From positions 62,001 through 126,000 of the forward strand of contig DASCQM010000006.1 of NCBI GenBank assembly GCA_036013055.1: 64,000 nucleotides of DNA, given 5' to 3'. Position numbers and translations under genes: made by a program. How positions within the stretch are numbered: the first letter of the stretch is position 1; each line of letters begins with the position of its first letter. Below are positions 24,059 through 33,538 of the stretch, in pieces. Below the pieces are notes generated by a model, which was given only the letters and a program-made list of their open reading frames with translations, ran no database searches and was not told the origin of the DNA. Source of the DNA: SHYR01 sp036013055 (lineage in GTDB: Bacteria; Chloroflexota; Dehalococcoidia; UBA2979).

Positions 24059-25777
24059 CTAGTCGGTGTCTCCGTCGGCGGGCCCGGGCAACTGTCCGGA
24101 GAGCACCGCACGAACGGCCTCGACGAGCGCGTCGTTGTCGAACGGCTTGCGCAGCACCATCGCGTGATGCGGCCCCCGGGGGTCCACGAGCCCGTCGGCA
24201 TAGCCGGTCATCATGATCGCCCGCATGCTGGCGTGTTCGCTGTGCAGCGTCTCAACGGTCTCCGGCCCGGAGATGCCGGGCATCGTTACATCGATGAGTG
24301 CGAGGTCAGGCGGGTGCTCCGCGGCCCGTACGAGTTCCACCGCCTCTTCGCCACTCGATGCCAGCGTCACCTCGTAGCCGCTCTTCGCCAGGACCTTGCG
24401 ACAGATCGTGCGGATGTCGGCGCGGTCATCGACGACGAGCACGTGGGCACCATCGCCGCCGCCGGGGGTCGCGTCATCTGGCGGCGCTTCGGGCGCGAGA
24501 GCCGCCGCGAGGCGTGTCGCCGGATCGGTGCGGTGGTCGCCCGCGCCCTGCCCCCACGGTGTCTCCTCGGCTTGCTCCAGCGTGCTCGCCGAGAGCCAGA
24601 TCGAGACCGTCGTGCCGCGGCCGACGGCGCTGTCGATGGCGATGCTGCCGCCATGCTCCTGCACCACGCCGTAGATCACCGACATGCCGAGGCCGTGACT
24701 CGAGTCCTCCTTGGTCGTGAAGTACGGCTCGAAGACGTGCGACACCGTCTCCTCATCCATCCCGGTGCCCGTGTCTTCGACTTCGATCACCAGGTAGCCG
24801 TGACCGTGATCCGCGGGCTCCAATCCGCGCGGGCGATCGTCGGATGAGAGTGTTGCTCGCACCGTGAGCGTGCCGCCGTGTGGCATCGCTTCGTTGCCGT
24901 TAGAAGCGAGGTTCAGGATCATATGCTGGAGTTGTCCGGGAGCCGCGTAGACCGCGAGCTCGGGGGCGATATCCATTTCGATCTGCGTGTTGGGATGGAC
25001 GTTGAGCGCGAGCAGCGCGACCACTTCATCGACGAGCGGTTTGAGGACGACCGGACGCTTGTAGGCATCCGTGCGGCTACCGATCGTCAGCATCTGGTCG
25101 GCAAGTTCGGCGGCACTCGTGAGCGCGTTCTCCGCCGTCTCCAGGAACGGCTGCGCGCGTTCCGCGTCTTCGCCTCTCGCGGCGCCCAGGTTCATCGAAA
25201 TTACCGTCAGCAGGTTGTTGAAATCGTGAGCGAGTCCCGCCGCGAGCTGTCCGACAGCGTCCATGCGACGCGTCTGCTCCAGCTCGGCCTCGAGTTCGTG
25301 CTGCTGGGTGACGTCGCGAATGCGGAACCACGCCTCGTGTACGAGGCCGTCGCGGACGACGCCCGTGACATCCCACATGAACTGCGTCAGCGTCCCGTCC
25401 GGAGCGAGGCTGCGTGATGGAGCGTCGACGATCCGATAGTCATTCGTGACGAAACTGCGAACGTCGCGCTGCGCACCTTCGTCGTCCAGCGGGAAGACGA
25501 GGGCGAGCGGCAGGCCGATCACCACGTCGGCGCTCGGCAGCCGGTACATGCGCGCCAGCGCCTCGTTGCACTCGACCAGCGACGCGTGCTCGTAGAACTT
25601 CGCGATCTGCGCCTCGACGTCGAGCGTGACATCGACGGGCTCAGCGAGCTCGAAGCGTGCGATGCCCTCGCCGGTGCGGCTCAGAAAGAGGCGGTAGCGC
25701 TCCGCGATCCGCTCCAGCTCATCGCGATCCAACGCGGAGGTGGGTTGCGGCTGCGTGGCGGATTCGTCGGTAGTCAT
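24059..25777 (-). CDS. Hybrid sensor histidine kinase with C-terminal receiver domain
   Basis: A 572-residue protein. Residues about 25-165 form a PAS/PAC-like sensor region ending in WFRIRDVTQQHELE. HisKA contains LAAGLAHDFNNLLTVIS with the phosphorylated His; the ATPase domain has MILNLASNGNEAM, VEDTGTGMDEE and EPYFTTKEDSSHGLGM. A Pro/Ala-rich linker leads to a receiver domain (VLVVDDRADIR, the ALIDVTMPG phospho-Asp and LRKPF). No transmembrane segment is visible, so it is a soluble sensor. ATG 25777 is used; a GTG lies directly before it. It converges on the hydroxyacyl-CoA lyase gene. No cognate stand-alone regulator is adjacent. Confidence 0.9.
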   Translation of the reverse strand: MTTDESATQPQPTSALDRDELERIAERYRLFLSRTGEGIARFELAEPVDVTLDVEAQIAKFYEHASLVECNEALARMYRLPSADVVIGLPLALVFPLDDEGAQRDVRSFVTNDYRIVDAPSRSLAPDGTLTQFMWDVTGVVRDGLVHEAWFRIRDVTQQHELEAELEQTRRMDAVGQLAAGLAHDFNNLLTVISMNLGAARGEDAERAQPFLETAENALTSAAELADQMLTIGSRTDAYKRPVVLKPLVDEVVALLALNVHPNTQIEMDIAPELAVYAAPGQLQHMILNLASNGNEAMPHGGTLTVRATLSSDDRPRGLEPADHGHGYLVIEVEDTGTGMDEETVSHVFEPYFTTKEDSSHGLGMSVIYGVVQEHGGSIAIDSAVGRGTTVSIWLSASTLEQAEETPWGQGAGDHRTDPATRLAAALAPEAPPDDATPGGGDGAHVLVVDDRADIRTICRKVLAKSGYEVTLASSGEEAVELVRAAEHPPDLALIDVTMPGISGPETVETLHSEHASMRAIMMTGYADGLVDPRGPHHAMVLRKPFDNDALVEAVRAVLSGQLPGPADGDTD

Positions 25778-25810
25778 CACTTACGGCCCTCAGGGAGTCG
25801 GCGACCGGCC

Positions 25811-27184
25811 CTAATCGAGGTTCTTGTAGTTCGGCACCATTGTCCACAGGTACAGCGCCAGCACGACGAGCGCGACGGCCGATCCGCCGACGGCGAGCTG
25901 CGGTCCGATGATGTTGGCCAGGATGCCGATCAGGAAGATCCCAAGGCTCATGATGCTGAATTCCATCATGTAGACGCTCATCACGCGTCCCCGGTAGTCG
26001 TCGTCGACGTAGGCCTGAATCAAGACGTTACTGAGCGACATGCGGCCGGCCTGCCCGACGCCGACGACGACGATGATGCCGAGCGAGAGCACGTACGAGG
26101 TCGACCACGCGAAGGCGATCAGTGCGATCCCCAGCAATAGCGAACTGAGGATCAGGATCTTGCCGCGCCGGCGATTCTCTAGTGATGCGATCGCGAGCGA
26201 ACCGGCGAGTGCGCCGACGCCCGAGACGCTAGTCAGCAGCCCGAGTCGCTCCGGGCCAGCGCCGAGCACTTCCTTGGCGAACCCGGGAAGCAGCATGAAG
26301 TACGTCATCGAGAAGAGCACGATCAGAAAGTTGTATCCCAGAAGCATGCGGATCAGCGGCGTGCGGGCGATGTACTTGAAGCCATCGATCACCTCGTTGA
26401 CCGCCGGGCGGATCCCCTTCGCCGCGATCGTCTCACTCACGTGGTCGGCGACGCGGACCTTGAACAGCAGCACGACCGACCAGAGGTAGAGCGCGGCCAT
26501 CGCGTAGTAGACGTACTGCGCGGCGGAGACGCCCTCGCCGCCGATCGCGCCGACCGCCCAGCCCGCGATGCCGGGCATCAGCAGCCGGGAAGTGTTCATC
26601 CCCGAGGTGTTGAGAGCGAGCGCGTTCATCAGCCGGTCCATGCCCACGACGTCCGGAATCATCGCCTGTCGCGCGGGCATCATCAGGCTGTTCACGCCGC
26701 CCTGGATTACCGCAGCGGCGACGAGGTGCTCGAACTGCAGCATGCCGGCGGTGATCATGACGGCGATCCAGAGCGCGTTCAGCGAGTTGACGAACTGGCC
26801 GACCTGCACCACGTGCTTCTTCTGTCGCACACGATCGGCGATCACGCCTCCGACGAGGGAGAGCCCCAGTCCCGAGACCCCGTTCGCGAGGGACATCACG
26901 CCGAGGGCAGCAAATGAGCCCGTCAGTTCAAAGACCAGCCAGCCGCGGATGAACATCTGGATGTTCATCGAGGTGAAGTGGCCGAACATCGCGGCGAAGA
27001 ACCAGCGGAAGTTCGGATCGCGGAGTGAATCGAAGGTGCGACCGGCCGCGCCGAGTCCCTGGTTTGGGGGATCGTCGTAGATTGCGGAGTCGTCGGTGGT
27101 GTCGGGTGGCGAAGGCGGTTGGGGCGTTCCGGGTCGAGGTTCGACGGTGACGGAGCTTCGACGATCCGGATCGACTGCTGTCAT
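25811..27184 (-). CDS. MFS transporter
   Basis: A 457-residue protein with a long hydrophilic N-terminus (about 60 residues, Pro and Asp rich) and then about twelve membrane helices. Major-facilitator features are the AALGVMSLANGVSGLGLSLVGGVIADR loop, YVDDDYRGRVMSVYMMEFS in the second half, and an RVRQKKH basic loop. It resembles the MFS_3-type exporter at 6.9 kb, and the two may be distant paralogues. The substrate is unknown. The ATG at 27184 has a GGAG site five bases upstream; a TTG at 27193 is less likely. It is encoded just downstream of, and in the opposite direction to, the carboxymuconolactone-decarboxylase gene. Confidence 0.88.
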   Translation of the reverse strand: MTAVDPDRRSSVTVEPRPGTPQPPSPPDTTDDSAIYDDPPNQGLGAAGRTFDSLRDPNFRWFFAAMFGHFTSMNIQMFIRGWLVFELTGSFAALGVMSLANGVSGLGLSLVGGVIADRVRQKKHVVQVGQFVNSLNALWIAVMITAGMLQFEHLVAAAVIQGGVNSLMMPARQAMIPDVVGMDRLMNALALNTSGMNTSRLLMPGIAGWAVGAIGGEGVSAAQYVYYAMAALYLWSVVLLFKVRVADHVSETIAAKGIRPAVNEVIDGFKYIARTPLIRMLLGYNFLIVLFSMTYFMLLPGFAKEVLGAGPERLGLLTSVSGVGALAGSLAIASLENRRRGKILILSSLLLGIALIAFAWSTSYVLSLGIIVVVGVGQAGRMSLSNVLIQAYVDDDYRGRVMSVYMMEFSIMSLGIFLIGILANIIGPQLAVGGSAVALVVLALYLWTMVPNYKNLD

Positions 27185-27371
27185 GCACTCCAACTGGCAA
27201 TACTGACGTTCGGGGGAGGCTTACGCAGAGCCAAGATTAAGCCAGATGCGATTGCCGTGCCAGCCGCGCCCGTACGCGTCTTCGTCGCGGGTCAGGCACC
27301 ACTGCCGAACGGCAGGCGCTATCATCACGCCGCCCACGCGATCCCGCGTGCGGGCACGAGAGGAACCATCG

Positions 27372-27920
27372 ATGCCACGATTGCCGAACCTGACTGAGCG
27401 CGACGATGTACCGGAAGAGCTGGTGGCGGCCTACGACCAGGTTGCGGAATTGCGCAATGGGGTGGTTTCCGGTCCCTACGGCGTGCTGCTCCACAGCCCT
27501 GAGACGGCGGTCAGAGGCGCGGCGCTCAGCAGCTACGTGCGATTCCAGTCGGCGCTGACGCCGATACAGCGCGAGATCGCGATCATGGTCGTGGCGCGCG
27601 AGTGGGACGCTGCAGTGATGTGGGCGGGTCACGTGCGGCTCGCCCGTCAGGCCGATGTGCGCGAAGAGGTGATCGATGTGATCGCGAACCGTCGCGAGCC
27701 GGATGAGCTGGAACCGGAAGAAGCCGAGATCATCCGCTTCGTGCGTGAGCTGTACCAGGAACATCGGATCTCGGACGAGACGTACAGCGCCGTGCATGAG
27801 CGCCTCGGCGACAAGAGCATCGTCGATCTGACCGCGCTGATCGGCTACTACGCGTTCGTCGGTGCCGCGCTCAACACGTTCGAGATCGAACCCGCCGAGG
27901 GGGCCCCGCGGCTGCCGTAG
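27372..27920 (+). CDS. Carboxymuconolactone decarboxylase family protein, no active-site Cys
   Basis: A 182-residue alpha-helical protein of the CMD/AhpD fold; the central block reads LTPIQREIAIMVVAREWDAAVMWAGHVRLARQADV, and a second helix block is IIRFVRELYQEHRISDETY. AhpD-type members have a CxxC motif in this position; here there is no Cys, and the helix carries Glu, Trp and His instead, as in some carboxymuconolactone decarboxylase homologues that are not peroxidases. The ATG at 27372 has GAGAGGA upstream. The frame is open further upstream (to 27246) but reads as low-complexity. The reaction is unknown. Confidence 0.8.
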   Translation: MPRLPNLTERDDVPEELVAAYDQVAELRNGVVSGPYGVLLHSPETAVRGAALSSYVRFQSALTPIQREIAIMVVAREWDAAVMWAGHVRLARQADVREEVIDVIANRREPDELEPEEAEIIRFVRELYQEHRISDETYSAVHERLGDKSIVDLTALIGYYAFVGAALNTFEIEPAEGAPRLP

Positions 27921-27945
27921 CTGCGCAAGCTCGTATCGCGACTGG

Positions 27946-28953
27946 CTAGGGCAGGACGCCGGTCTCGCGCAGCAGGCTGAGCGTGCCCTGCAGGTCTTCG
28001 AGCCGTCCGAGGTCGAGTTCCACCGGCTGCAGTTCCGCGATCGAGCGCAGATCGGCGTTGGCGGCGACGCCTTCGACGAGCGGGTACTCGAAGGTCTCCT
28101 CAGTGAAGTAGCGCTGCGCCTCGTCGCCGAGCAGGAAGCGCAGCAACTCCGCAGCGTCTTCCTGATTCCCCGACGAGTCGAGAATCGCCGCCCCGGCGAC
28201 GTTGATCAGCGTGCCGACATCGCCCGCGGCGGTGTAGAAGTTGCGCGCGCCAAAGCCCTCACCCTCCTCGGCGAGGAAGCGGTGCAGGTAGTAGTGATTC
28301 ACGAAGCCGACATCGATCTCGCCGGCGCCGGCCGCAGCGACGATCGGCGTGTTCTTCGGGTACTCGATCGCGTCATTGGCCTGGATGCCTTCCAGCCACT
28401 CCCGCGCCTCATCCTCGCCATGCGTCAGCCGCAGCGCTGTGACGAAGGCCTGGAACGACCCGTTGGTCGGCGCCCAGCCGATGCGGCCCTTCCACTGCGG
28501 GTCGGTGAAGTCGAGGATCGAGGTCGGCAGTTCGGTGGGGTCGATGTTCTCGCGGTTGTAGACGATTGTGCGCGCTCGCCCCGAGAGACCGACCCACTGG
28601 CCGGCGGGCGACCGGAACGCGGGCGAGACCCGCCCCAGCACGTCCGCATCCAGCGCGGCGAACATTCCTGCTGCCTCGACGGCACCGAGCGCTCCGGCGT
28701 CCTGCGCGATGTAGACGTCAGCCGGGCTGCGACTGCCTTCTTCGAGCAGCGTCGCGGCCAGTTCCGAGGTGCTGGCGTACTTCACACGCACCTCGATGCC
28801 GCTCTCCTCGGCGAAGCGTTCGAGGATCGGGTCGACGAGTTCGCTGCTGCGCCCCGAATAGACGGTCAGCTCGCGGTCGTCGCCTCCGCAGGCGGCGGAG
28901 AGCACGACGAGGGCGAGCAGGAGCGCGAGTGCGGACGGGCGGATGAGGCGCAT
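27946..28953 (-). CDS. Fe(III) ABC transporter substrate-binding lipoprotein (FbpA/AfuA-like)
   Basis: A 335-residue type II periplasmic-binding protein. A signal peptide ends in the lipobox LSAACGG, making Cys22 the lipidated residue. Family segments are LTVYSGRSSELVDPIL, VYIAQDAGALGAVE, GRARTIVYNREN and the tandem-Tyr motif NHYYLHRF, which in FbpA-type proteins contributes iron ligands. It is probably a ferric-ion receptor outside the membrane. The ATG at 28953 is used (a TTG at 28968 is in frame); neither shows a clear ribosome-binding site. The permease and ATPase genes are encoded divergently, starting at 29158. Confidence 0.88.
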   Translation of the reverse strand: MRLIRPSALALLLALVVLSAACGGDDRELTVYSGRSSELVDPILERFAEESGIEVRVKYASTSELAATLLEEGSRSPADVYIAQDAGALGAVEAAGMFAALDADVLGRVSPAFRSPAGQWVGLSGRARTIVYNRENIDPTELPTSILDFTDPQWKGRIGWAPTNGSFQAFVTALRLTHGEDEAREWLEGIQANDAIEYPKNTPIVAAAGAGEIDVGFVNHYYLHRFLAEEGEGFGARNFYTAAGDVGTLINVAGAAILDSSGNQEDAAELLRFLLGDEAQRYFTEETFEYPLVEGVAANADLRSIAELQPVELDLGRLEDLQGTLSLLRETGVLP

Positions 28954-29157
28954 GGGAGAACCGTTCAATTTGGCCGAATCAGGTTGCGATCAACGATGAA
29001 GCGCGCTGGTCCTAGCTGCAATTCCAGATATGCGACGAAATGGGGCGAAATCATGAGGTATCTCACCGCGCGTGCCGCCGGCTTCACTTCCCGCTACTAG
29101 CGGTCTCGCTGGTAACCTCGATGGGGCCGGGGCACATCAGTACGACAGGGTTTGCGC

Positions 29158-30765
29158 GTGACCGCCGCACTGCAGACATTTGCGCGCCCGTTCGTGGGTA
29201 ATCGCTCCCCGTCGCTCCTGCTCTGGGGCAGCGCAGTGCTGGTTGCCGCGTTCTGCGCGATCCCGCCGACGTATCTGATCGTCCGTGCCGCGCAGGAGCC
29301 GACGACGGCGCTCGATGCGGTGCTTCAGTCGAGCACGCTCGCGCTCGCTGTCCGCACGCTCGCGCTCGCCTTCGTGGTGACATCGCTTGCCGTCGCGCTC
29401 GCGCTGCCGATGGCGTGGCTGACGATGCGCACCGACGTCCCGGGCCGCAGGGTGCTTGCGGTGCTCGCGCCACTGCCGCTCGCCGTGCCCTCGTACGTGG
29501 GGGCAATGGTCGCGATCGCCGCGCTCGGGCCGCGCGGCATGTTGCAGCAGGCGCTGGAGCCGTTGGGTGTCGATCGTCTGCCGTCGATCTTCGGATTCTG
29601 GGGAGCGGCGGTCGTGCTGGCGCTGCTGACGTACCCGTATCTCCTGCTGGCGCTGCGTCCGGCGATCACGTCGCTCGATCCGCGGCTCGAAGAGCTCTCC
29701 CGCAGCTTCGGACGGGGGCGCTGGGAGACGTTCCGACGTGTCACGTTGCCACAGCTCCGCCCCGCGCTCGCGTCCGGCTCGCTGCTGGTCGCGCTCTACA
29801 CGCTCGCAGATTTCGGCGCGGTCTCATTGCTCCGCTTTGACTCCTTCACGCGCGTGATCTTCGTGCGCTACGAGTCGAGTTTCGACCGCAGCGGGGCGGC
29901 GGCTCTGGCGCTGGCACTTGCCGTGATCGCCCTCAGCGTCGTTGGGCTCGAGATCTGGACGCGCGGCCGCTCCCGGTACGACAGCGCCCACGGCAACGTG
30001 CGCGTTGCGCCCCAGATCGCGCTCGGGCGCTGGCGTTGGCCCGCCTTCGCCTTTGTCACCGCTGTCCTCGCGCTCGCGCTCGCCGTGCCGGTCGGCGTGC
30101 TCGGCTACTGGCTCATGCGCGGCCTCGCGGCCGGCGAGGCGATCGACGGTGTCTGGTCGGCGGCGTTCGACTCCGCCCTCGGCGCGACGCTCGCGGCGGG
30201 CGCGGCGATGGTGCTGGCGCTGCCGGTCGCGCTGATCTCGACGCGCCATCCCCGGTTCCTGCTCGCGCGCCCCGTCGAGGTGCTGGCACACGCGGGATTC
30301 GCGCTGCCGGGCATCGTCGTCGCGTTGGCGTTCGTCTTCGCGGGCATCAACCTCGGCGCGCTCTACCAGTCGCTCTGGCTGCTCGTCGCGGCCTACGCGC
30401 TGCGCTTCCTGCCGCAGGCGATCTCCGCGACGCGCGTCGGGCTGCTGCAGGTGCAGCCATCAATGGAGGAGGCGGCGCGAGGGATGGGGCGGACGCCCCG
30501 GCAGGTGCTCGCCACGATCACGCTCCCGCTCGCGCGGCCGGGCCTGATGGCGGGCGCGGCGCTCGTCTTCCTGACGACGATGAAGGAACTGCCCGCGACA
30601 CTGATCCTCGCGCCGATCGGGTTCGAGACGCTTGCCGTGCGGGTCTGGAGCGCATCGAGCGAGGCGTTCTTCGCGCGCGCGGCGCTGCCCGCGCTGGTGC
30701 TGATCGCGATCTCCGCCGTTCCGCTGCTGACACCGATGTTCTCCGGGCACGAGGTGAAGCGATGA
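29158..30765 (+). CDS. Iron ABC transporter permease (FbpB/CysTW-type fused permease)
   Basis: A 535-residue membrane protein with about twelve helices, made of two tandem permease domains as in FbpB. Each half contains an EAA-like loop: LEELSRSFGRGRWETFRRVTLPQLRPAL in the first and SMEEAARGMGRTPRQVLATITLPLARPGL in the second. The GTG at 29158 was chosen because AGGG lies seven bases upstream; a TTG at 29152 is an alternative. The stop overlaps the ATG of the ATPase gene by four bases (ATGA). Together with the divergent binding protein and the downstream ATPase it completes a ferric importer. Confidence 0.9.
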   Translation: MTAALQTFARPFVGNRSPSLLLWGSAVLVAAFCAIPPTYLIVRAAQEPTTALDAVLQSSTLALAVRTLALAFVVTSLAVALALPMAWLTMRTDVPGRRVLAVLAPLPLAVPSYVGAMVAIAALGPRGMLQQALEPLGVDRLPSIFGFWGAAVVLALLTYPYLLLALRPAITSLDPRLEELSRSFGRGRWETFRRVTLPQLRPALASGSLLVALYTLADFGAVSLLRFDSFTRVIFVRYESSFDRSGAAALALALAVIALSVVGLEIWTRGRSRYDSAHGNVRVAPQIALGRWRWPAFAFVTAVLALALAVPVGVLGYWLMRGLAAGEAIDGVWSAAFDSALGATLAAGAAMVLALPVALISTRHPRFLLARPVEVLAHAGFALPGIVVALAFVFAGINLGALYQSLWLLVAAYALRFLPQAISATRVGLLQVQPSMEEAARGMGRTPRQVLATITLPLARPGLMAGAALVFLTTMKELPATLILAPIGFETLAVRVWSASSEAFFARAALPALVLIAISAVPLLTPMFSGHEVKR

Positions 30766-31778
30766 CGGCGGTGATCGCGCAGGGCCTCAGCCGCAGCTTC
30801 AACGGAACGCTCGCCGTCGATGACCTGACGGTGAAGATCGAAGAAGGCGAACTCTTTGCGTTGCTCGGTCCGAGTGGCTGCGGCAAGACGACATCGCTGC
30901 GCATGATCGCGGGCTTCGAGCCGTCGGATACCGGCACGCTGAGCCTCTTCGGTGAGCTGGTACTCGGGCAGGGCACGTTCGTCCCGCCGGAGCGGCGAGG
31001 CGTCGGCATGGTCTTCCAGGACTACGCGCTCTTCCCGCACATGACGGTGGCGGGGAACGTCGAGTACGGGCTCAGCGGCGACGATGATCGCCCGGCGCAG
31101 GTCGCCGAGGCACTCGCGCTGGTCGGGCTCGCTGGCTTCGGCGATCGGTCGGTGCATGAGCTCTCGGGGGGCGAGCAACAGCGGGTGGCGCTCGCCCGTG
31201 CGCTGGCGCCGCGCCCGCGGATGCTGCTGCTCGACGAGCCGTTTTCGAATCTCGACCCGACGTTGCGAATGCGCGTGCGTGCCGACCTGCGCGAGATCGT
31301 GCGACGAGCCGAGTTGACCGCGATCCTCGTGACCCACGACCAGGAAGAGGCGCTCTCCGTCGCCGACCGTGTCGCGTTCATGTGGGGCGGGCACATCGAG
31401 CAGGTCGGCCAGCCAGATGAGATCTACCGCGACCCGCTGACGCTGAACGCCGCCCGCTTTATCGGCGACGCCAACATCTGGACCGTCGACGCCGAGAACG
31501 GGCGGGTACGCACGCCAATCGGCGACTTCGATGCTCCCTCCGGTGCGACGAAGTGCGCAGTTGTGATCCGACCGGAAGACCTGCAGGTGCAGGCCGGCGG
31601 CACTCCCGGGGTTGTGATCGCGCGCGAGTACTACGGCCACGACCAGGTGCTGCTTGTGCGGCTGCAGGACGGCTCGGAGATTCGCATCAGGCTCGCGCCA
31701 CACGAACGGCTCGGCGGTGCGGGGCCGATCGCGCTCGGCCTGCGTCGGGTGCCACTGGTGCTGCCGGCGGGCGGGTAG
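30762..31778 (+). CDS. Iron ABC transporter ATP-binding protein (FbpC-like)
   Basis: A 338-residue ATPase with Walker A LLGPSGCGKTTSLR, Q-loop MVFQDYALFPHM, signature LSGGEQQRVALARAL, Walker B RMLLLDEPFSNLD and the switch His in LVTHDQEEAL. A C-terminal TOBE-like beta domain follows (about residues 240-338) with VIRPEDLQVQ and EYYGHDQ. The gene overlaps the permease stop by four bases, with GAGG as its ribosome-binding site. The substrate is inferred to be Fe(III) from the FbpA-like binding protein. It converges with the tungstate transporter genes. Confidence 0.92.
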   Translation: MTAVIAQGLSRSFNGTLAVDDLTVKIEEGELFALLGPSGCGKTTSLRMIAGFEPSDTGTLSLFGELVLGQGTFVPPERRGVGMVFQDYALFPHMTVAGNVEYGLSGDDDRPAQVAEALALVGLAGFGDRSVHELSGGEQQRVALARALAPRPRMLLLDEPFSNLDPTLRMRVRADLREIVRRAELTAILVTHDQEEALSVADRVAFMWGGHIEQVGQPDEIYRDPLTLNAARFIGDANIWTVDAENGRVRTPIGDFDAPSGATKCAVVIRPEDLQVQAGGTPGVVIAREYYGHDQVLLVRLQDGSEIRIRLAPHERLGGAGPIALGLRRVPLVLPAGG

Positions 31779-31810
31779 GGCAGCAAGGGTGCGGCCCGTC
31801 AGCTACCCCA

Positions 31811-32830
31811 CTACAGCCAGACGATGCGTTCACGGTCGATGCGAACGTCGACGGTCTCGCCAACCCGCAACTCGCTCGCTGCAACGTCCTCGACCGGCAC
31901 CTGCAGCGTCAGCCGCGCCCCGATGTCGACGACGACCTGCGCGTGGCCCGTCGCACCTTGCACCGAGAGCACCGATGCGCTGCGAGCGTCGGTGGCGGCG
32001 TCGGCAGCCAGCACCGCGCCGTCCGGCGGCACGCAGCCGAACGAGGAGCCAGCGGGCGCGCCATCGAGCGCCGATGACGGGATCACCGAATAGCCGAGGA
32101 AGGCGGCGGCAGCCGTCGTTCGTGGCTCGGTGAACACCTGCTCGGTCGGGCCTTCCTGCTCTGGATGCCCGTCGAGCAGCAGCGTCACGCGGTCCGCGAG
32201 CAGCCGGGCTTCGGTGCGGTCGTGCGTCGCCAGCACCGCGGCGATCTCGCCCCCGAGCAGCAGCTCGCGAATTTCGCCGACGAGTCGCGAGCGCGATTCG
32301 AGGTCGAGCGCGGAGAACGGCTCGTCGAGCAGCAGCAGATCCGGCTCGACGGCCAGCGCACGCGCGAGACTCGCACGCTGCGCCTCGCCTGCGGAGAGCG
32401 TGTGCGGGCGGTCATAGGCTCGGTCGAGGATGCCGAAGCGCGCGAGCCAGTGGTCGCTGCGCTCGCGGCGCTCCTCGGTGGCGACGCCGTGCAGCCGCAG
32501 CGCCGTCTCGATGTTGCGGCGTACCGACATGTCGAGCAGCGCGGCGTTGGCGAAGACGCTGCCGGTGCGCCTGCGTAGCGCCGTGCGCTCGCGCGAGCCT
32601 CGCGGCTGCTGGCCGAACAGCGCGACGCGACCGGACGACGGCGTGAGCAGCAGGGCGGCAGCACGCAGCAACGTCGACTTGCCCGAGCCGTTAGGGCCGA
32701 TCACCGCCACAACCTCGCCCGGCGCGACGGAGAAGTCGTTGAGCGCCAGCACCTCGCGCCCGTCGAACGCGACGCGCAGGTCTGACATCTGTAGCACCGG
32801 TCGTGCGTCGGCGGGCTCGCGGGTCGTCAT
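31811..32830 (-). CDS. tupC: Tungstate ABC transporter ATP-binding protein TupC
   Basis: A 339-residue ATPase: Walker A VIGPNGSGKSTLLRA, a short Q-loop region around RTGSVFANAALLD, signature TLSAGEAQRASLARAL, Walker B DLLLLDEPFSALD, and ATHDRTEA. The tail has a TOBE-like domain (YSVIPSSALDG, and the final VDVRIDRERIVWL) that may bind molybdate or tungstate and regulate the pump. It overlaps the TupB stop by four bases (ATGA) and is the last gene of the tup operon. A long upstream in-frame extension exists but reads as random Arg/Ala-rich sequence and was rejected as the start. Confidence 0.9.
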   Translation of the reverse strand: MTTREPADARPVLQMSDLRVAFDGREVLALNDFSVAPGEVVAVIGPNGSGKSTLLRAAALLLTPSSGRVALFGQQPRGSRERTALRRRTGSVFANAALLDMSVRRNIETALRLHGVATEERRERSDHWLARFGILDRAYDRPHTLSAGEAQRASLARALAVEPDLLLLDEPFSALDLESRSRLVGEIRELLLGGEIAAVLATHDRTEARLLADRVTLLLDGHPEQEGPTEQVFTEPRTTAAAAFLGYSVIPSSALDGAPAGSSFGCVPPDGAVLAADAATDARSASVLSVQGATGHAQVVVDIGARLTLQVPVEDVAASELRVGETVDVRIDRERIVWL

Positions 32831-33525
32831 TGCCGCCTCGAGCGGTGCTGCACGGCTGTCAGGACGACGCTGACGACGATCACGAGCGCCACGAGGATCA
32901 GGCCGAACGCGAGGCCGGCCCCGAAGCGACCCCTGCTCACCTCCAGCACCGCTGCGGTCGTCAGCATGCGCGTCTCGCCGGAGAGGTTGCCGCCGACCAT
33001 CATCGATGCGCCGACCTCGGAGATCACCGCGCCGAACCCGGCCATGATCGCCACGGCGAGCGGTAGCCGGGCCTCGCGCGCGATCAGCCAGAGGTACTGC
33101 ACGTCGTTGGCTCCCATCGCACGCACCTGGAACTTCAGGTCGGGCGAGAGGGACATCACGGAGGCGCTCGTCACCGCCATGATGATCGGCGTGGCGATCA
33201 GCGCCTGCGCGATCACGATCGCGCCCGGCGTGTAGATCAACCCCAGTTGCCCCAGCGGTCCCGACCGCCATAGCAGCATCGCGACGACGAGACCGGCGAC
33301 GACGGGCGGCACGCCAGTTCCAGCGTTCGCCAGCGTGACGAGCGTGCGCTGGCCGGGGAAGCGCGCGAGCGCGATCGTCAGTCCGGCCGGGACGCCGATC
33401 AGCGTTGCGACGAGTGTCGAACTGCCGGTGATCAGCGCCGTGCGCAGCGTGATCGCATAGACGTCGTCATCGCCGGTGGTGAGCAGTCGCCACGCCTCTC
33501 CAAACGCCTCGAACAGCAGATCCAT
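32827..33525 (-). CDS. tupB: Tungstate ABC transporter permease TupB
   Basis: A 232-residue permease with about six helices. It contains FEAFGEAWRLLTTGDDDVYAITLRTALITGSSTLVAT at the start and the permease loop SPDLKFQVRAMGANDVQYLWLIAREARLPLAVAIMAGFGAVISEVGASMMVGGNL, which is typical of the TupB/ModB type. It sits between TupA (13 bases upstream) and TupC (4-base overlap). The family imports tungstate, used by tungsten- or molybdenum-pterin enzymes; several such functions occur in this window. Confidence 0.9.
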   Translation of the reverse strand: MDLLFEAFGEAWRLLTTGDDDVYAITLRTALITGSSTLVATLIGVPAGLTIALARFPGQRTLVTLANAGTGVPPVVAGLVVAMLLWRSGPLGQLGLIYTPGAIVIAQALIATPIIMAVTSASVMSLSPDLKFQVRAMGANDVQYLWLIAREARLPLAVAIMAGFGAVISEVGASMMVGGNLSGETRMLTTAAVLEVSRGRFGAGLAFGLILVALVIVVSVVLTAVQHRSRRQ

Positions 33526-33538
33526 CGTTACTCCGCCG

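Noticed and set aside
29053..29100. A 15-residue open frame upstream of the iron permease as a leader peptide
   Set aside because: No attenuator-like stem follows and the frame is too short to support.
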